DNA of 64,000 nucleotides from Eggerthella lenta DSM 2243 (GCF_000024265.1 NC_013204.1:496001-560000); one strand, 5' to 3'. Positions 32,646-41,908 are shown, numbered from the stretch's first letter. A program made the numbers and translations. Notes: generated by a model not told the origin, from the sequence alone.

Positions 32646-33887
32646 GTGTTGGAAAACTATCGGCATCCAGGGGAATTCGAACCCCAATCAGACGTTTTCA
32701 TGGAATGGATTCCCGACGCGTATCAGATGAAGGGCTACGACAACAGCCGGTCGTGCGCCGAGATCGTCAAAGCGCTGCAGGAGTTCGGGGGCGTGACGCT
32801 CCATATCAACTGCGGTGCGGAAGGCGTTCTCGAACGTGCCAAGTCGAGCTTGGCGGAGAAGGGGGTCGATACGGCCGACATCCGCTTCGTGCAATTCGCC
32901 GATCCGAACTTCTATGTGCGGGACAACGGCCCGACGGTTATGGTGGACGATCGAGGCGGCAGAATCCTGATCAACCCGAATTGGAGCTACTACGGCACGC
33001 TGCCGCCCGACGACCCGTACTGCGTGCAGTCGCGCATCGCCGCCGTGCAGATGGGGGTGTCCTTGGGCATCTTCGACGTGGTGAATTCCGATGTGGTGTC
33101 CGAAGGAGGGGATCGGGAGTTCAACGGTCAGGGCGTCATGATGTGCATCGAGGACACGGAAGTGCGCAAACGTAATCCGGGTCTTACGAAAGAGCAGGTA
33201 GAAGCCGAATTCAAGAGACTCTACAACGTGGAGAAGATCATCTGGATCCCACAGCCTTTGCTAGAAGACGACGATTTCAGGATGGGGCCGTTGGAATACC
33301 GCGACGGCGTGCCGTACCTCGGCTCCAGCTTCGCGGCCCATATCGACGAGCTGTGCCGCTTCGTGGATGCGAACACCGTCGTGCTTGCCGAGGTGACCGA
33401 CGATGAGGCGGCGGAAAGCGCGATCGGCGCAGAGAACAAACGACGCATCGAAGCCGCCTACGATGTGCTCTCGAAGGCGACGGACGTCCATGGCAACCCG
33501 TTCGCCATCAAGCGCATGCCCGTGCCTATCTCCATCGATTACGTCTTGACCGAGGACGACGAGAACTACGGGCTGTACGAGGGGCCCGTGATGGAGATGG
33601 GCGGCGCCTTCGCCGACGGCACGCCGTGGCCCGGCGGCCCCATCCATCTCATAGCCTCGACGGGGTACTGCAATTTCCTCATCTGCAACGGCGTGGTCAT
33701 CGGCCAGCGCTACTGGCATGAGGGGATGGATCCGGCAATCAAGGGGAAGGACGAAGCCGCCCAAGCGGTTCTCGAGGAGTGCTTCCCGGATCGCACGGTG
33801 GTGATGGTGGACAGCTTGGCGCTGAACATGACCGGCGGCGGCGTGCATTGCTGGACGAAGAACGTTGCGGCGTCCGAGCCGCGATGA
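32646..33887 (+). CDS. aguA: Agmatine deiminase (peptidyl-arginine deiminase family)
   Basis: 413 residues from the GTG at 32646; GGAGGAGGAA is just upstream, while the frame is open farther left without a ribosome site. Guanidino-modifying fold motifs: FMEWIPDAY near the N terminus, DPNFYVRDNGPTV (Asp/Arg substrate contacts), SEGGDREFNGQG, AAHIDELCRF (catalytic His), and C-terminal GGGVHCWTKN with the nucleophilic Cys. Converts agmatine to N-carbamoylputrescine and ammonia. Followed by a transcarbamylase-like gene and an MFS carrier, resembling an agmatine-deiminase energy pathway, but no carbamate kinase gene is in the window. Confidence 0.85.
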   Translation: MLENYRHPGEFEPQSDVFMEWIPDAYQMKGYDNSRSCAEIVKALQEFGGVTLHINCGAEGVLERAKSSLAEKGVDTADIRFVQFADPNFYVRDNGPTVMVDDRGGRILINPNWSYYGTLPPDDPYCVQSRIAAVQMGVSLGIFDVVNSDVVSEGGDREFNGQGVMMCIEDTEVRKRNPGLTKEQVEAEFKRLYNVEKIIWIPQPLLEDDDFRMGPLEYRDGVPYLGSSFAAHIDELCRFVDANTVVLAEVTDDEAAESAIGAENKRRIEAAYDVLSKATDVHGNPFAIKRMPVPISIDYVLTEDDENYGLYEGPVMEMGGAFADGTPWPGGPIHLIASTGYCNFLICNGVVIGQRYWHEGMDPAIKGKDEAAQAVLEECFPDRTVVMVDSLALNMTGGGVHCWTKNVAASEPR

Positions 33888-33993
33888 GACGGGCGCGAAC
33901 CCGTATGACAAGGCAAGCCGCGCGGGTGTTCTTGGCAGAAGCCGCGCGACCTGCACGTAAAGCAAACCTATAGTATCAGAAAGGCTCGAAACT

Positions 33994-35058
33994 ATGAACA
34001 GCAACCTTGTTGGACGCGATATCCTGAACCTACGCGATCTTACGCCCGATCAGTTCCGCTATCTGATCAATTTGTCATGGGAGCTGAAGGCCCAGAAGAA
34101 GTCGGGCGTCGACCAGCGTCATTTCTGCGGCAAGAACGTCGTCGCGAACTTCATGTGGAGTTCCACCCGCACGCGATGCGCCTTCGAGACGTCGTGCAAC
34201 GATCTGGGCATGGGCTTCACGTACCTCACCAACTCCCATATGGGCTACGATGAGAGCATGAAGGACGCGATCCGCGTGCTGTCCGGCATGTACGATCTGC
34301 TGGTCATCCGAGCTCAGCTGCGCGAGGAGTTCCTGTACGAAATCGCCGATTATTGCGATATTCCCGTCATCAACGCCCTGACGCTCGACGACCATCCGAC
34401 GCAGATGCTGGCCGACGCCCTTACGATGGAAGAGCAGTGGGGCGGTTTGGGCTCGAGCCGCCATAAGACGATGGCCTACGTGGGCAATTGCTCCGGCATG
34501 CCGTATTTCTACGGCCGCCTGTGCGCCATCCTGGGCATGAACCTGCGCGTGATCGGACCTGAGAACCCGCGTTACCGCCTTCGCCAGCCTTGGGTCGACG
34601 AGATCGCCGAGCTTTACAAGCGTTGGAGCCCTGATTGCGAGTTCACGGTGACGACCGACGCGTCCGCTGTCGAGGGCGTCGACGTCATCACCACGGAAGT
34701 TTGGCGCTATCGCAGCCCTGATGTAAGCGATCAGGTTCTCGATCCGGAGGCGTACGATTCTTGGATGGGCGACGTGAACGATCTGCTTCCGTACCGCGTT
34801 TCAAGCGAATTGTGCGAGCGCACGGGGAACAGGGACGTGTTCTGCATGCACGAGCTTCCTTCCGTGCACAACGCGGAGCACGAGATAGGCCGAAAATTGC
34901 TCGCCCAGGCGCCGAACGATTTTGAGCGCACGGTCATCGAGGAGGGGCTCGAGATCACCGACGAGTGCTTCGAAAAGAACGCCTCGGTGATCTTCCGCGA
35001 GGCGGAAAACCGTCAGCATACCATCAAGGCGATCATGGCCGCTGTGCTGGGATTGTAA
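33994..35058 (+). CDS. Ornithine/putrescine carbamoyltransferase-like protein with altered HCLP motif
   Basis: 354 residues. The carbamoyl-phosphate domain has the canonical WSSTRTR (57-61 STRTR) and DDHPTQMLAD (134-137 HPTQ). The amino-acid domain is divergent. AYVGNCSGMPYFYG replaces the usual GDGNN segment, SWMG is present, and the catalytic HCLP loop reads CMHELPS (286-289 HELP). In a classic pathway it would split carbamoylputrescine into putrescine and carbamoyl phosphate. The missing Cys and changed loop leave the true amine substrate open. It lies 106 bp after aguA. Confidence 0.75.
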   Translation: MNSNLVGRDILNLRDLTPDQFRYLINLSWELKAQKKSGVDQRHFCGKNVVANFMWSSTRTRCAFETSCNDLGMGFTYLTNSHMGYDESMKDAIRVLSGMYDLLVIRAQLREEFLYEIADYCDIPVINALTLDDHPTQMLADALTMEEQWGGLGSSRHKTMAYVGNCSGMPYFYGRLCAILGMNLRVIGPENPRYRLRQPWVDEIAELYKRWSPDCEFTVTTDASAVEGVDVITTEVWRYRSPDVSDQVLDPEAYDSWMGDVNDLLPYRVSSELCERTGNRDVFCMHELPSVHNAEHEIGRKLLAQAPNDFERTVIEEGLEITDECFEKNASVIFREAENRQHTIKAIMAAVLGL

Positions 35059-35167
35059 AAGCGCATGCCGAAGCCGTTTTGCGCGCCGTGTCCCTGTGCG
35101 GTCCCAAGCAAGGGCCGGCGCGCAGAACAGCGGTTTCGACGCTATCGTTTGAAGGGAAACGATACTT

Positions 35168-36466
35168 ATGGAAAGCTCGCATGCTCTGAAGAACTCAGGA
35201 AAGTTCGCTTGGATCTTGGTGCTCGGCCTTGGACTCATGTCGGCGGGCACAACCGGTTCCTATAGCGTCGTCGCAGGCTGTTTCATGACGCCGGTCTGCG
35301 AGGATCTGGGAATCGACTACAACATGTTCTCCTACTATTTCACGGCAACGCTGGTGGGGGTCGCCGTCGGCATGATGTGCGTCGGCAAGATCTTGCCGAA
35401 AGTGGTCGGTCGGTGGACCCATGTCGCGGTGGCAGCGGTTCTACTGGCGGCTGGCGCGGCCATGGCGTTTTACTCGAATGTCTGGCTGTTCCTGCTTTCG
35501 GGGCTCATCATCGGATTCGGCATGTCCTTCACCACGGGGCTTTGCATGTCAGCCGTCATCGATCAATGGTTCAGGAAGAAGGCGGGCCTCGCCATCGGCT
35601 TGGCTTGGACGGTCAACTCGGTGTACATGGTCGTCATGAGCCCGGTCATCACCGCCGTCATCGAATCTGTGGGTTGGAGGAACGGGTACCTGGTGCTCGC
35701 TGCCGTCTCGGCCCTCGTAGTCATACCGTCTATCGTGTTCATCATCCGGTTCAAGCCCGCGGATAAAGGCATGCTTCCCTACGGTTACAGCGAAGCCGAA
35801 TCGATCGGTCAAGATGCAGGGGTGGAAATCGCGGCCACGCGAGGCGTGCCGTTCAAGGTTGCGGTGAAGTCGCCCGCGTTCATCGCCTGCGTCTTGTTCC
35901 TCTGCCTCGTGCAGATCACCGTGTGCATGAACCAGCTTTTCCCAACATATGCAGTGGAGGTCGGCCTTGGCGCGATGACGGGCGGAATCATGGTTTCAGC
36001 TGCGTCCATGTTCGATATCTTCCTCAACCCTGCCGTAGGGTCCTCATGCGACAAGCTCGGCTCGTTCATAGCCCTGGTGCTGTGGGTAGTCGTGAGCATC
36101 CTGTCGTTCGTGATGCTCATATTCGCAGCTGGCCAACCGTGGCTCGCCATTCTGGGAGCAGGCGTGAACGACGTTATGTACGTGGTGGCCGGAGCTGGCC
36201 TTACGTGCCTGCTCATGAGCGTGTTCGGCTCTCGCGATTACGGTCGGATCTTCGGTATCGTCTGCGGCGTGGCTTATATCGCCGGGGCGTTCGGCATGCC
36301 CATCATGACCGCTGTCTACTCGGCAACTGGAACGTTCAATGCGGTGTTCGGGCTGTGCATCGTCATGAATGTCGCCATAATCGGATTGATCTTGGTCATC
36401 AAGGCTACCAGCAAGAAGCTGCAGTGGGTCGAGGGAGAGGACGAAACGCCTGTCGCTCTGCATTGA
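35168..36466 (+). CDS. MFS transporter (OxlT-like)
   Basis: 432 residues, 12 predicted TM helices; GAAGGGAAA precedes the ATG. N-terminal half: GTTGSYSVVAGCFMTPVCED, typical of oxalate/formate-antiporter-like MFS members. DQWFRKKAGLAIGLAW is the conserved cytoplasmic loop, and SRDYGRIFGIVCGVAYIAGAFG lies in the second half. As the last gene after aguA and the transcarbamylase it may exchange agmatine for product or export putrescine. This role is inferred only from position; known agmatine/putrescine antiporters are of the APC family. Confidence 0.85.
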   Translation: MESSHALKNSGKFAWILVLGLGLMSAGTTGSYSVVAGCFMTPVCEDLGIDYNMFSYYFTATLVGVAVGMMCVGKILPKVVGRWTHVAVAAVLLAAGAAMAFYSNVWLFLLSGLIIGFGMSFTTGLCMSAVIDQWFRKKAGLAIGLAWTVNSVYMVVMSPVITAVIESVGWRNGYLVLAAVSALVVIPSIVFIIRFKPADKGMLPYGYSEAESIGQDAGVEIAATRGVPFKVAVKSPAFIACVLFLCLVQITVCMNQLFPTYAVEVGLGAMTGGIMVSAASMFDIFLNPAVGSSCDKLGSFIALVLWVVVSILSFVMLIFAAGQPWLAILGAGVNDVMYVVAGAGLTCLLMSVFGSRDYGRIFGIVCGVAYIAGAFGMPIMTAVYSATGTFNAVFGLCIVMNVAIIGLILVIKATSKKLQWVEGEDETPVALH

Positions 36467-36584
36467 GCGCTAACCTGGGGCGGTGCGCCTTCGAATTAGA
36501 GGTGCACCGCTCTGCGCGCTACTCTTGTGCAAGTCCTCCGTCGTCCATAAAGACATCCGCACATTCCTGCTTGAAACCGACAGG

Positions 36585-38258
36585 CTACTGAAGTAACGGG
36601 TCGTCGTCCTCGTCGAGCGCGCGATGCCTGCCGGCCAAGTCGAGGGCGTCGTCGCTGATGGGCGGCGCGCCGTGAGCGCCCCACTTCGCGCGCACCTGCT
36701 CGCGGCGGGCGCGCTCGGCACGCGCCTCGCTGGGACGCATTGGCCGGGGCATCTCGGCCGTTGCCGTCTTTTCGTGCGACAGCGCCATGCGGATGCGCAT
36801 GTATTCCCAGATCAGCAGCACGAGCAGGATGCACATCACGATGAGGTAGCCGATCACGGCACCGGGCAGCCCGGTGAAGTTCACTAGCAGGATGGGCACG
36901 AACAACGCGAATCCGAACGTGATCACGTACAGCTTCGTGACGGAGCGCTGCTGGCGCAGCACGGTGATCACTTGGTACAGGAAGTCGATCGCCGCCGTCA
37001 CGCCGCCCGCTGCCAGCATGATGTAGCATAGCCCGCGGAATTGCTCGAAGTCCACGCCGTACAAGAAGCTCATCACGGGAATGCCGATCCATGCCATGGC
37101 AAGCGCCGTGACGCCGGTGACCGCGACGATGACCGCCATGATCACGACGATGATCAGGTCGAACCGCTTGCGCTTCGCAGGGTCGGCCCACACGTTCGCC
37201 ATCTTCACGAGCAGCGGCTTGTAGATGAACCCGACGGTCAGCAGGATGCCCTGCGCGGGGAAGTACAGCGCGTTGAAGTACAGCTGGTTGTCGTAGCTCA
37301 GTACGCCTTCCATTACGAACTTCGGCATGTTGTCGATGAATGCGTACAAGAACAGCGCGATGAACAGGGGGAAGCACTGTTTGAACAACTCGACGATGCT
37401 GCCGACGTTCCAACGTTTCGACCTTGGCGTCTCGAACATGGCCAGCGGGAACGTGAGCACGATGAAGGTGGCGAACGCCGCGACGGCCATGACCACGCAC
37501 GACACGGCCAGGTTGCGGGTGATCAGCAGGCACAGCGAGAACGCCACGAGCACCACGACGGAGCGGAACGCCTGCGACACGCCCGACAGATACAGCTTGT
37601 CCACCTGTTGCAGCCGCCCCTCGTACACGTCGGCCAGGCCGTCTACCATCTTGTAGAGGTACACGCCCAGGCTGATGGTGAACATCTGGCTCTCGTAGCC
37701 GCGCACCGTGCAGTACACCACGCCGACGAGCACCATGAACGCGCAGGTAATCCACCGGTTGATCTGATAATCCGAGAACGAATGCTCCTCGGTCACGTCG
37801 GACACCTGGTAGGTGCGCACGCCGTAGTTGGCCAGGATCATGAGCAGCGTGCCGGTGACGAACGCGAGCGAGAACATGCCCGCCTGCTCCACGCCCACGA
37901 GCTGCGTGACCACGACGGTGAGAATGGGGAACACCATGCCCCATGCGCCCACGCCCACCGTATTCCACACGTAGTCGCGCGTGGTGCGGTGCGCGGCGTA
38001 CTCTTCCTCCTGGTCGGCAAGCGAGCGCTCGGATACCGCGCCCAGCAAGCGGTTGCACCAGCGGTTGACGCCTTTCGTGATGAAGTTGGGCTTACGCCGC
38101 TTGCTGGTTGCCTGGCGCTCACGCGAAGAAGCGCCGAGGAACGGCGTCGTGTCAGATGGCGCGGGCGTTTCATCGATCACGGTGTCGTCGTGCAAGGGCT
38201 CCGTCGGTTGTTTTGCGTGCGAACCGTGTTTGGTGTCGTTGCGCGTAATGCGATCCAT
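36585..38258 (-). CDS. MOP-superfamily polysaccharide/lipid flippase-like membrane protein
   Basis: 557 residues. A charged cytoplasmic N terminus of about 95 residues is followed by about 12 TM helices (DYVWNTVGVGAWGMVFPILT, FSLAFVTGTLLMILANYGVR, then repeats to about 490). A basic/acidic tail (EARAERARREQVRAKWG) ends the protein. The layout fits the Wzx/oligosaccharide-flippase branch, which moves lipid-linked sugars across the membrane. No glycan genes are nearby, so the substrate is unknown. Possible ribosome site AGGAG 14 nt upstream. Its 297-bp upstream space (38259-38555) is shared with the POR operon and shows no other gene. Confidence 0.78.
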   Translation of the reverse strand: MDRITRNDTKHGSHAKQPTEPLHDDTVIDETPAPSDTTPFLGASSRERQATSKRRKPNFITKGVNRWCNRLLGAVSERSLADQEEEYAAHRTTRDYVWNTVGVGAWGMVFPILTVVVTQLVGVEQAGMFSLAFVTGTLLMILANYGVRTYQVSDVTEEHSFSDYQINRWITCAFMVLVGVVYCTVRGYESQMFTISLGVYLYKMVDGLADVYEGRLQQVDKLYLSGVSQAFRSVVVLVAFSLCLLITRNLAVSCVVMAVAAFATFIVLTFPLAMFETPRSKRWNVGSIVELFKQCFPLFIALFLYAFIDNMPKFVMEGVLSYDNQLYFNALYFPAQGILLTVGFIYKPLLVKMANVWADPAKRKRFDLIIVVIMAVIVAVTGVTALAMAWIGIPVMSFLYGVDFEQFRGLCYIMLAAGGVTAAIDFLYQVITVLRQQRSVTKLYVITFGFALFVPILLVNFTGLPGAVIGYLIVMCILLVLLIWEYMRIRMALSHEKTATAEMPRPMRPSEARAERARREQVRAKWGAHGAPPISDDALDLAGRHRALDEDDDPLLQ

Positions 38259-38555
38259 GATGTCGCGTCAGGCTCCTTCGCTGCGTCGCATGCCCATTCT
38301 CTCTCAAGGAGCATTATAAGTTCGCATGTGGGCGCTACGCCAAGATTCATACCAGCAGCAAACGGAAGCGCTCCGCTTAGCGAATCCATGGCGCGCTCAC
38401 GTGGATGCGGAAAGAGACGGAAAGCGCGAGGGGCGAGAGGCGCTCTGCCCAATTGGGGGAGTTTGACGGCATGTGGGCGAGCGCGAAGCCGTCCGCGCTC
38501 GTGCGCAGCGGTATACTTGCATGACCAACGTGCAAAGATGCGAAGGGGAGAGTCC

Positions 38556-39743
38556 ATGATCGAAATACTGTGGCACGGTCGCGGCGGCCAAGGCGCCTTC
38601 ACGGCTGCGCGGCTGCTGGGCGCGGCGGCATCGCTCGACGACGGTCGGCATGCTTTGGCGTTTCCGTCGTTCGGGCCCGAGCGGCGCGGCGCGCCGATGC
38701 GGGCGTTCACGAAGCTGTCTGACGAGCCCATCGGCGACCGCAGCGCCGTGGCGAAGGCCGACTACGTGATCTACCTCGACGATACGCTGCTGGGCGAGGG
38801 CTGGGAAACCGAGCTGAAGCCCGGTGGCGTCGTGCTGGTGAACAGCGTGCGTATGTTCGACGACGAGCGCATCGCGGCGCTCGATGCCGACGGCATCTCG
38901 GCGGCCGTTCTGGGCCGACCGATTCCGAACACGGTGTTCCTCGGCGCGCTGTCGGCGCTGTGCGATCGGGTGAGCGTCGAGAACGTGCAGGAAGCCATCC
39001 GCCAGTACATGCCGGCGAAGCTGCATGCGAAGAACATCGCGATCGTGGATGCGGCACGGGAGGCGATGGGCGAAGCCCAGGAGCCGCGTGAAGAGGCCCC
39101 TGGTCATCCTGAGCGCGCGCAGCATGAAGACGAAGGCTCCCGCGCGACGCCAGCTGAAAGCGCTCCGAGTCTGACCGCCTGCGGCGGCTCCGCTCAGGAC
39201 GACGTCGTCGTATCTCCGCGTCCTGCGTCTCGCATCCCCGCCCTTCGCTCCGCCAATCTCGACCCTGCTGACTTCGCGCATTCCACGTGCTTCGACGCAG
39301 GCTACCTTACGGTGAAGAACGCCGGCTGGCGCAACATGCGTCCCGTGATCGACGCGGCGTCGTGCACGGGATGCCTCCAGTGCTACCTCTACTGTCCCGA
39401 CGGCACGGTGTACAAGGTTCCGTCGGCTTGCCAGCCGACGGAAGCAGCCGACGCTGCGGCTTCCCCCGGCACCCGATCTCGCGGCGATGCCGAAGGCTCG
39501 CGTACCGAAGTATCCCCTGAGGGGACTTCCTGCGGGGCGCGCTTCGCCTCCGCCATCCCCACGATCTCGGACACCGGGGAAACGCTCGCTGACTCACTGG
39601 GCGAACCTGCGTGCGCGTCCATGCAGCCCACGGCTCCCGTCGCCATCGACCTCGACTTCTGCAAGGGCTGCGGCATCTGCGCGAAGGCGTGCAAGTTCAA
39701 CTCGATCACGATGATCCTTGAAAGCGAGGCGGATGCCCGATGA
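38556..39743 (+). CDS. 2-oxoacid:ferredoxin oxidoreductase, gamma-delta fusion with two in-frame repeat inserts
   Basis: 395 residues from MIEILWHGRGGQGAFTAARL (ribosome site AAGGGGAGAG). Residues 1-180 are the gamma domain. From about 255 comes the delta domain: CTGCLQCYLYCP (near 270) and CKGCGICAKACK (near 370), each holding a [4Fe-4S] cluster. Two stretches look inserted: residues 183-217 between the domains (palindromic repeat 39104-39204), and about 288-329 between the two clusters (124-nt element 39418-39541). Family delta subunits have only about 20 residues there. With alpha and beta downstream it would oxidise a 2-oxoacid plus CoA to acyl-CoA, reducing ferredoxin. Confidence 0.88.
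   Translation: MIEILWHGRGGQGAFTAARLLGAAASLDDGRHALAFPSFGPERRGAPMRAFTKLSDEPIGDRSAVAKADYVIYLDDTLLGEGWETELKPGGVVLVNSVRMFDDERIAALDADGISAAVLGRPIPNTVFLGALSALCDRVSVENVQEAIRQYMPAKLHAKNIAIVDAAREAMGEAQEPREEAPGHPERAQHEDEGSRATPAESAPSLTACGGSAQDDVVVSPRPASRIPALRSANLDPADFAHSTCFDAGYLTVKNAGWRNMRPVIDAASCTGCLQCYLYCPDGTVYKVPSACQPTEAADAAASPGTRSRGDAEGSRTEVSPEGTSCGARFASAIPTISDTGETLADSLGEPACASMQPTAPVAIDLDFCKGCGICAKACKFNSITMILESEADAR
39104..39204. repeat. In-frame REP-type palindromic insert in the gamma-delta linker
   Basis: GTCATCCTGAGCG (39104-39116) and CGCTCAGGACGAC (39192-39204) are inverted with one mismatch; 101 nt, open in frame. The left end matches the intergenic repeat at 30818. Confidence 0.7.
39418..39541. 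repeat. 124-nt palindromic element, coding copy
   Basis: Hairpin TTCCGTCGGCT-TGCC-AGCCGACGGAA (39418-39443), two bases, and a 96-nt body closely matching 31569-31664. The stem differs from the intergenic copy at three pairs, all compensated. Read through in frame as part of the delta subunit. Confidence 0.85.
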
Positions 39744-40948
39744 AACGGTTCCTTTCCGGCGACGAAGCGTTCGCCGAAGGCGTGCGCTTGGCGCGCCCGC
39801 AGGTGATTTCCGCGTATCCCATCACACCGCAGACGGTGGTGGTGGAGCGACTGAGCGAGATGGTCGAGGACGGCTCGCTGGCCGCCGAGTACGTGCACGT
39901 TGAAAGCGAGCATTCGGCGCTGTCGTGCGCCATCGGCGCGTCGGCTACGGGTGCGCGCACGTTCACGGCCACGTCGAGCCAGGGTTTGCTGTACATGGCC
40001 GAGTGCCTGACCTACGCGGCGGGCGGACGGTTCCCCATCGTGATGATGAACGCGAACCGCGCAACCGCGCTGCCGTGGAACATCTACGGCGACCAGCGCG
40101 ACTCGCTGGCGCTGCTCGACCATGGATGGATCCAGGTGTACGCCGAAGACAACCAGGAGGCGCTCGACCTGGCGCTCATGGCGTACGCGGTGGCCGAGAA
40201 CCCTGCGGTGGCAACGCCCGTTATGGTGAACCTCGACGGGTTCGCGCTCACGCACACCTACGAGACGGTTGACGTGCCCGAACCCGCCGAGGCCGACGCG
40301 TTCCTGCCACCCTACGAGCCTGCGGGCAACCGGTTCGACTTCGAGCATCCCGTGAACATCGGCTTCTCGGCCGGTCCCGAGTACAACCGCTACTTCAAGT
40401 ACTGGGAGCATCGCGACATGCTGGACGCGCCCGCTGTGGTCACCCAGGTGGAGCAGCGGTTCGCCGAGGTGTTCGGTCGGCAGTATCCCGGCATGATCGA
40501 GACGCTGGACTGCGACGATGCCGATGTGATACTGGTCACGCTGGGATCGGCGGCCGGGCTGGTGCGCTCGGTGGTGCGGCAGCTGCGCGACCAGGGCGTG
40601 CGCGCGGGCATGCTGCGCATCCGCTACCTGCGTCCCATGCCGAGCGCGCTCATCGCCGAGGCGCTGCGCGGCGCGAAGGCTGTGGGAGTGCTGGAGAAGG
40701 ACGTGTCGTTCGGCGCCGAGGGCACCGTGTTCACGAATGTGAACTCCGCGCTGCAGCAAGCGGCCGTGGGCGTGCCCACGTACAACTTCGTGGGCGGCTT
40801 GGGCGGCGACGATATATCGGAAGCGCAAGTGCATGGCATGTACCGCATGCTCGTACAGGCGGCCGAGGGGACGGGCGAGCTGCCGCGCGTATCGTTCCTC
40901 GGGATCGATTCTCCGGCGGATGCGCTCGGTGCGGAAAGGGGGCGGTAG
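39740..40948 (+). CDS. 2-oxoacid:ferredoxin oxidoreductase, alpha subunit
   Basis: 402 residues, overlapping the gamma-delta stop by ATGA. N-terminal pyrimidine-binding domain I: AYPITPQTVVVERLSEM and YVHVESEHSALSCAIGASATG, with SSQGLLYMAE. Domain II follows in the C-terminal half (GSAAGLVRSVVRQLRDQGV, LRIRYLRPMP). Accepts the 2-oxoacid and pairs with the beta subunit's thiamine diphosphate. PaaK-like ligase, this enzyme and amine catabolism nearby suggest amino-acid-derived oxoacids, but the preferred acid is not readable. Confidence 0.92.
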   Translation: MKRFLSGDEAFAEGVRLARPQVISAYPITPQTVVVERLSEMVEDGSLAAEYVHVESEHSALSCAIGASATGARTFTATSSQGLLYMAECLTYAAGGRFPIVMMNANRATALPWNIYGDQRDSLALLDHGWIQVYAEDNQEALDLALMAYAVAENPAVATPVMVNLDGFALTHTYETVDVPEPAEADAFLPPYEPAGNRFDFEHPVNIGFSAGPEYNRYFKYWEHRDMLDAPAVVTQVEQRFAEVFGRQYPGMIETLDCDDADVILVTLGSAAGLVRSVVRQLRDQGVRAGMLRIRYLRPMPSALIAEALRGAKAVGVLEKDVSFGAEGTVFTNVNSALQQAAVGVPTYNFVGGLGGDDISEAQVHGMYRMLVQAAEGTGELPRVSFLGIDSPADALGAERGR

Positions 40949-40950
40949 CC

Positions 40951-41844
40951 ATGGCCGTCAACGCCAAGAACATCACGGACGACGAGTTCTTCTTCGGTCA
41001 TAAGGCGTGCGCCGGATGCGGCGGGTCGTTGGCCGTGCGCGCGGCACTCAAGGTTCTGGGGCCGAACGCGGTGTGCGCGCTGCCTGCGGGTTGCATGAGC
41101 GCCGTCGGCTTCAACTTCCCGCAGCTCAGCTTCGCCAACAACGCGATGATCACGCCGTTCGCAGCCACGGCCAGCGTGCTCACCGGCATCGAGGCCGGCC
41201 TGCGCGCGCAGGGCAAGAAACCCGACGATTGCACGGTGGTGGGCTTCGCCGGCGACGGCGGCACCGCCGACATCGGCATCCAGGCGCTGTCGGGCGCCAT
41301 CGACCGCAACGACGACGTGCTGTACATCTGTTACGACAACGAGGCGTACATGAACACGGGCATCCAGAAAAGCTCGCTCACGCCGTTCGGCGCCAAGACC
41401 ACCACCACGCCTGCCGGGTCGAACATGCGCGGCTGCCTGACGCAGAAGAAGAACATGTTCGAGATCGTGGCCGCGCACGGCATTCCCTATGCGGCCACGG
41501 CGTCCATCGGCTACCTCAACGACTTCATGCGCAAGGTGGAGCACGCCGCCTCCATTCGCGGGACGAAGTACATCCACGTGATGGCGCCGTGCCCGACGGG
41601 CTGGGGCTGCGGCGTGGACGAGACGGTGGACATCTCGAAGGACATCGTCGACTGCGGCCTGTGGTACCTCGCCGAGTACGAGGGCGGGGCGTTCAAGCTC
41701 AACCGCAACCCGCGCGAGTTCGCCAGCGTCGAAGCCTACCTGCGCCGTCAAGGCCGCTTCAAGGCTCTTACCGACGAGGATGTCGCCAGCGTGGTTGCCG
41801 CGCGCGACGCGAAATGGGAGGTCATGCGGAGAGACTGGGCGTAG
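40951..41844 (+). CDS. 2-oxoacid:ferredoxin oxidoreductase, beta subunit
   Basis: 297 residues. Cysteine pair CAGCGG near residue 20 and a further Cys (GWGCGVDE) bind the [4Fe-4S] cluster. Thiamine-diphosphate motif: FAGDGGTADIGIQALSGAI followed by NDDVLYICYDNEAYMNTGIQ (GDG...N pattern). TPAGSNMRGCLTQKKNMFEI is typical of this family. Two nt after the alpha stop; final gene of the operon, followed by a terminator. Confidence 0.93.
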   Translation: MAVNAKNITDDEFFFGHKACAGCGGSLAVRAALKVLGPNAVCALPAGCMSAVGFNFPQLSFANNAMITPFAATASVLTGIEAGLRAQGKKPDDCTVVGFAGDGGTADIGIQALSGAIDRNDDVLYICYDNEAYMNTGIQKSSLTPFGAKTTTTPAGSNMRGCLTQKKNMFEIVAAHGIPYAATASIGYLNDFMRKVEHAASIRGTKYIHVMAPCPTGWGCGVDETVDISKDIVDCGLWYLAEYEGGAFKLNRNPREFASVEAYLRRQGRFKALTDEDVASVVAARDAKWEVMRRDWA

Positions 41845-41870
41845 CGAGACCCAATATCGGCACGAGCAAG

Positions 41871-41908
41871 ATGAAGGGCGTCGTTTGCAGCGGCGCCCTT
41901 CATTTTTA
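41871..41908 (+). terminator. Terminator of the POR operon
   Basis: ATGAAGGGCG / CGCCCTTCAT, a 10-bp stem with a 13-nt loop, followed by TTTTTAT. Confidence 0.88.

Noticed and set aside
37041-38555. Long upstream extension of the POR gamma-delta frame
   Set aside because: It is antisense to the flippase; the gene starts at 38556, where the ribosome site and GRGGQG motif begin.
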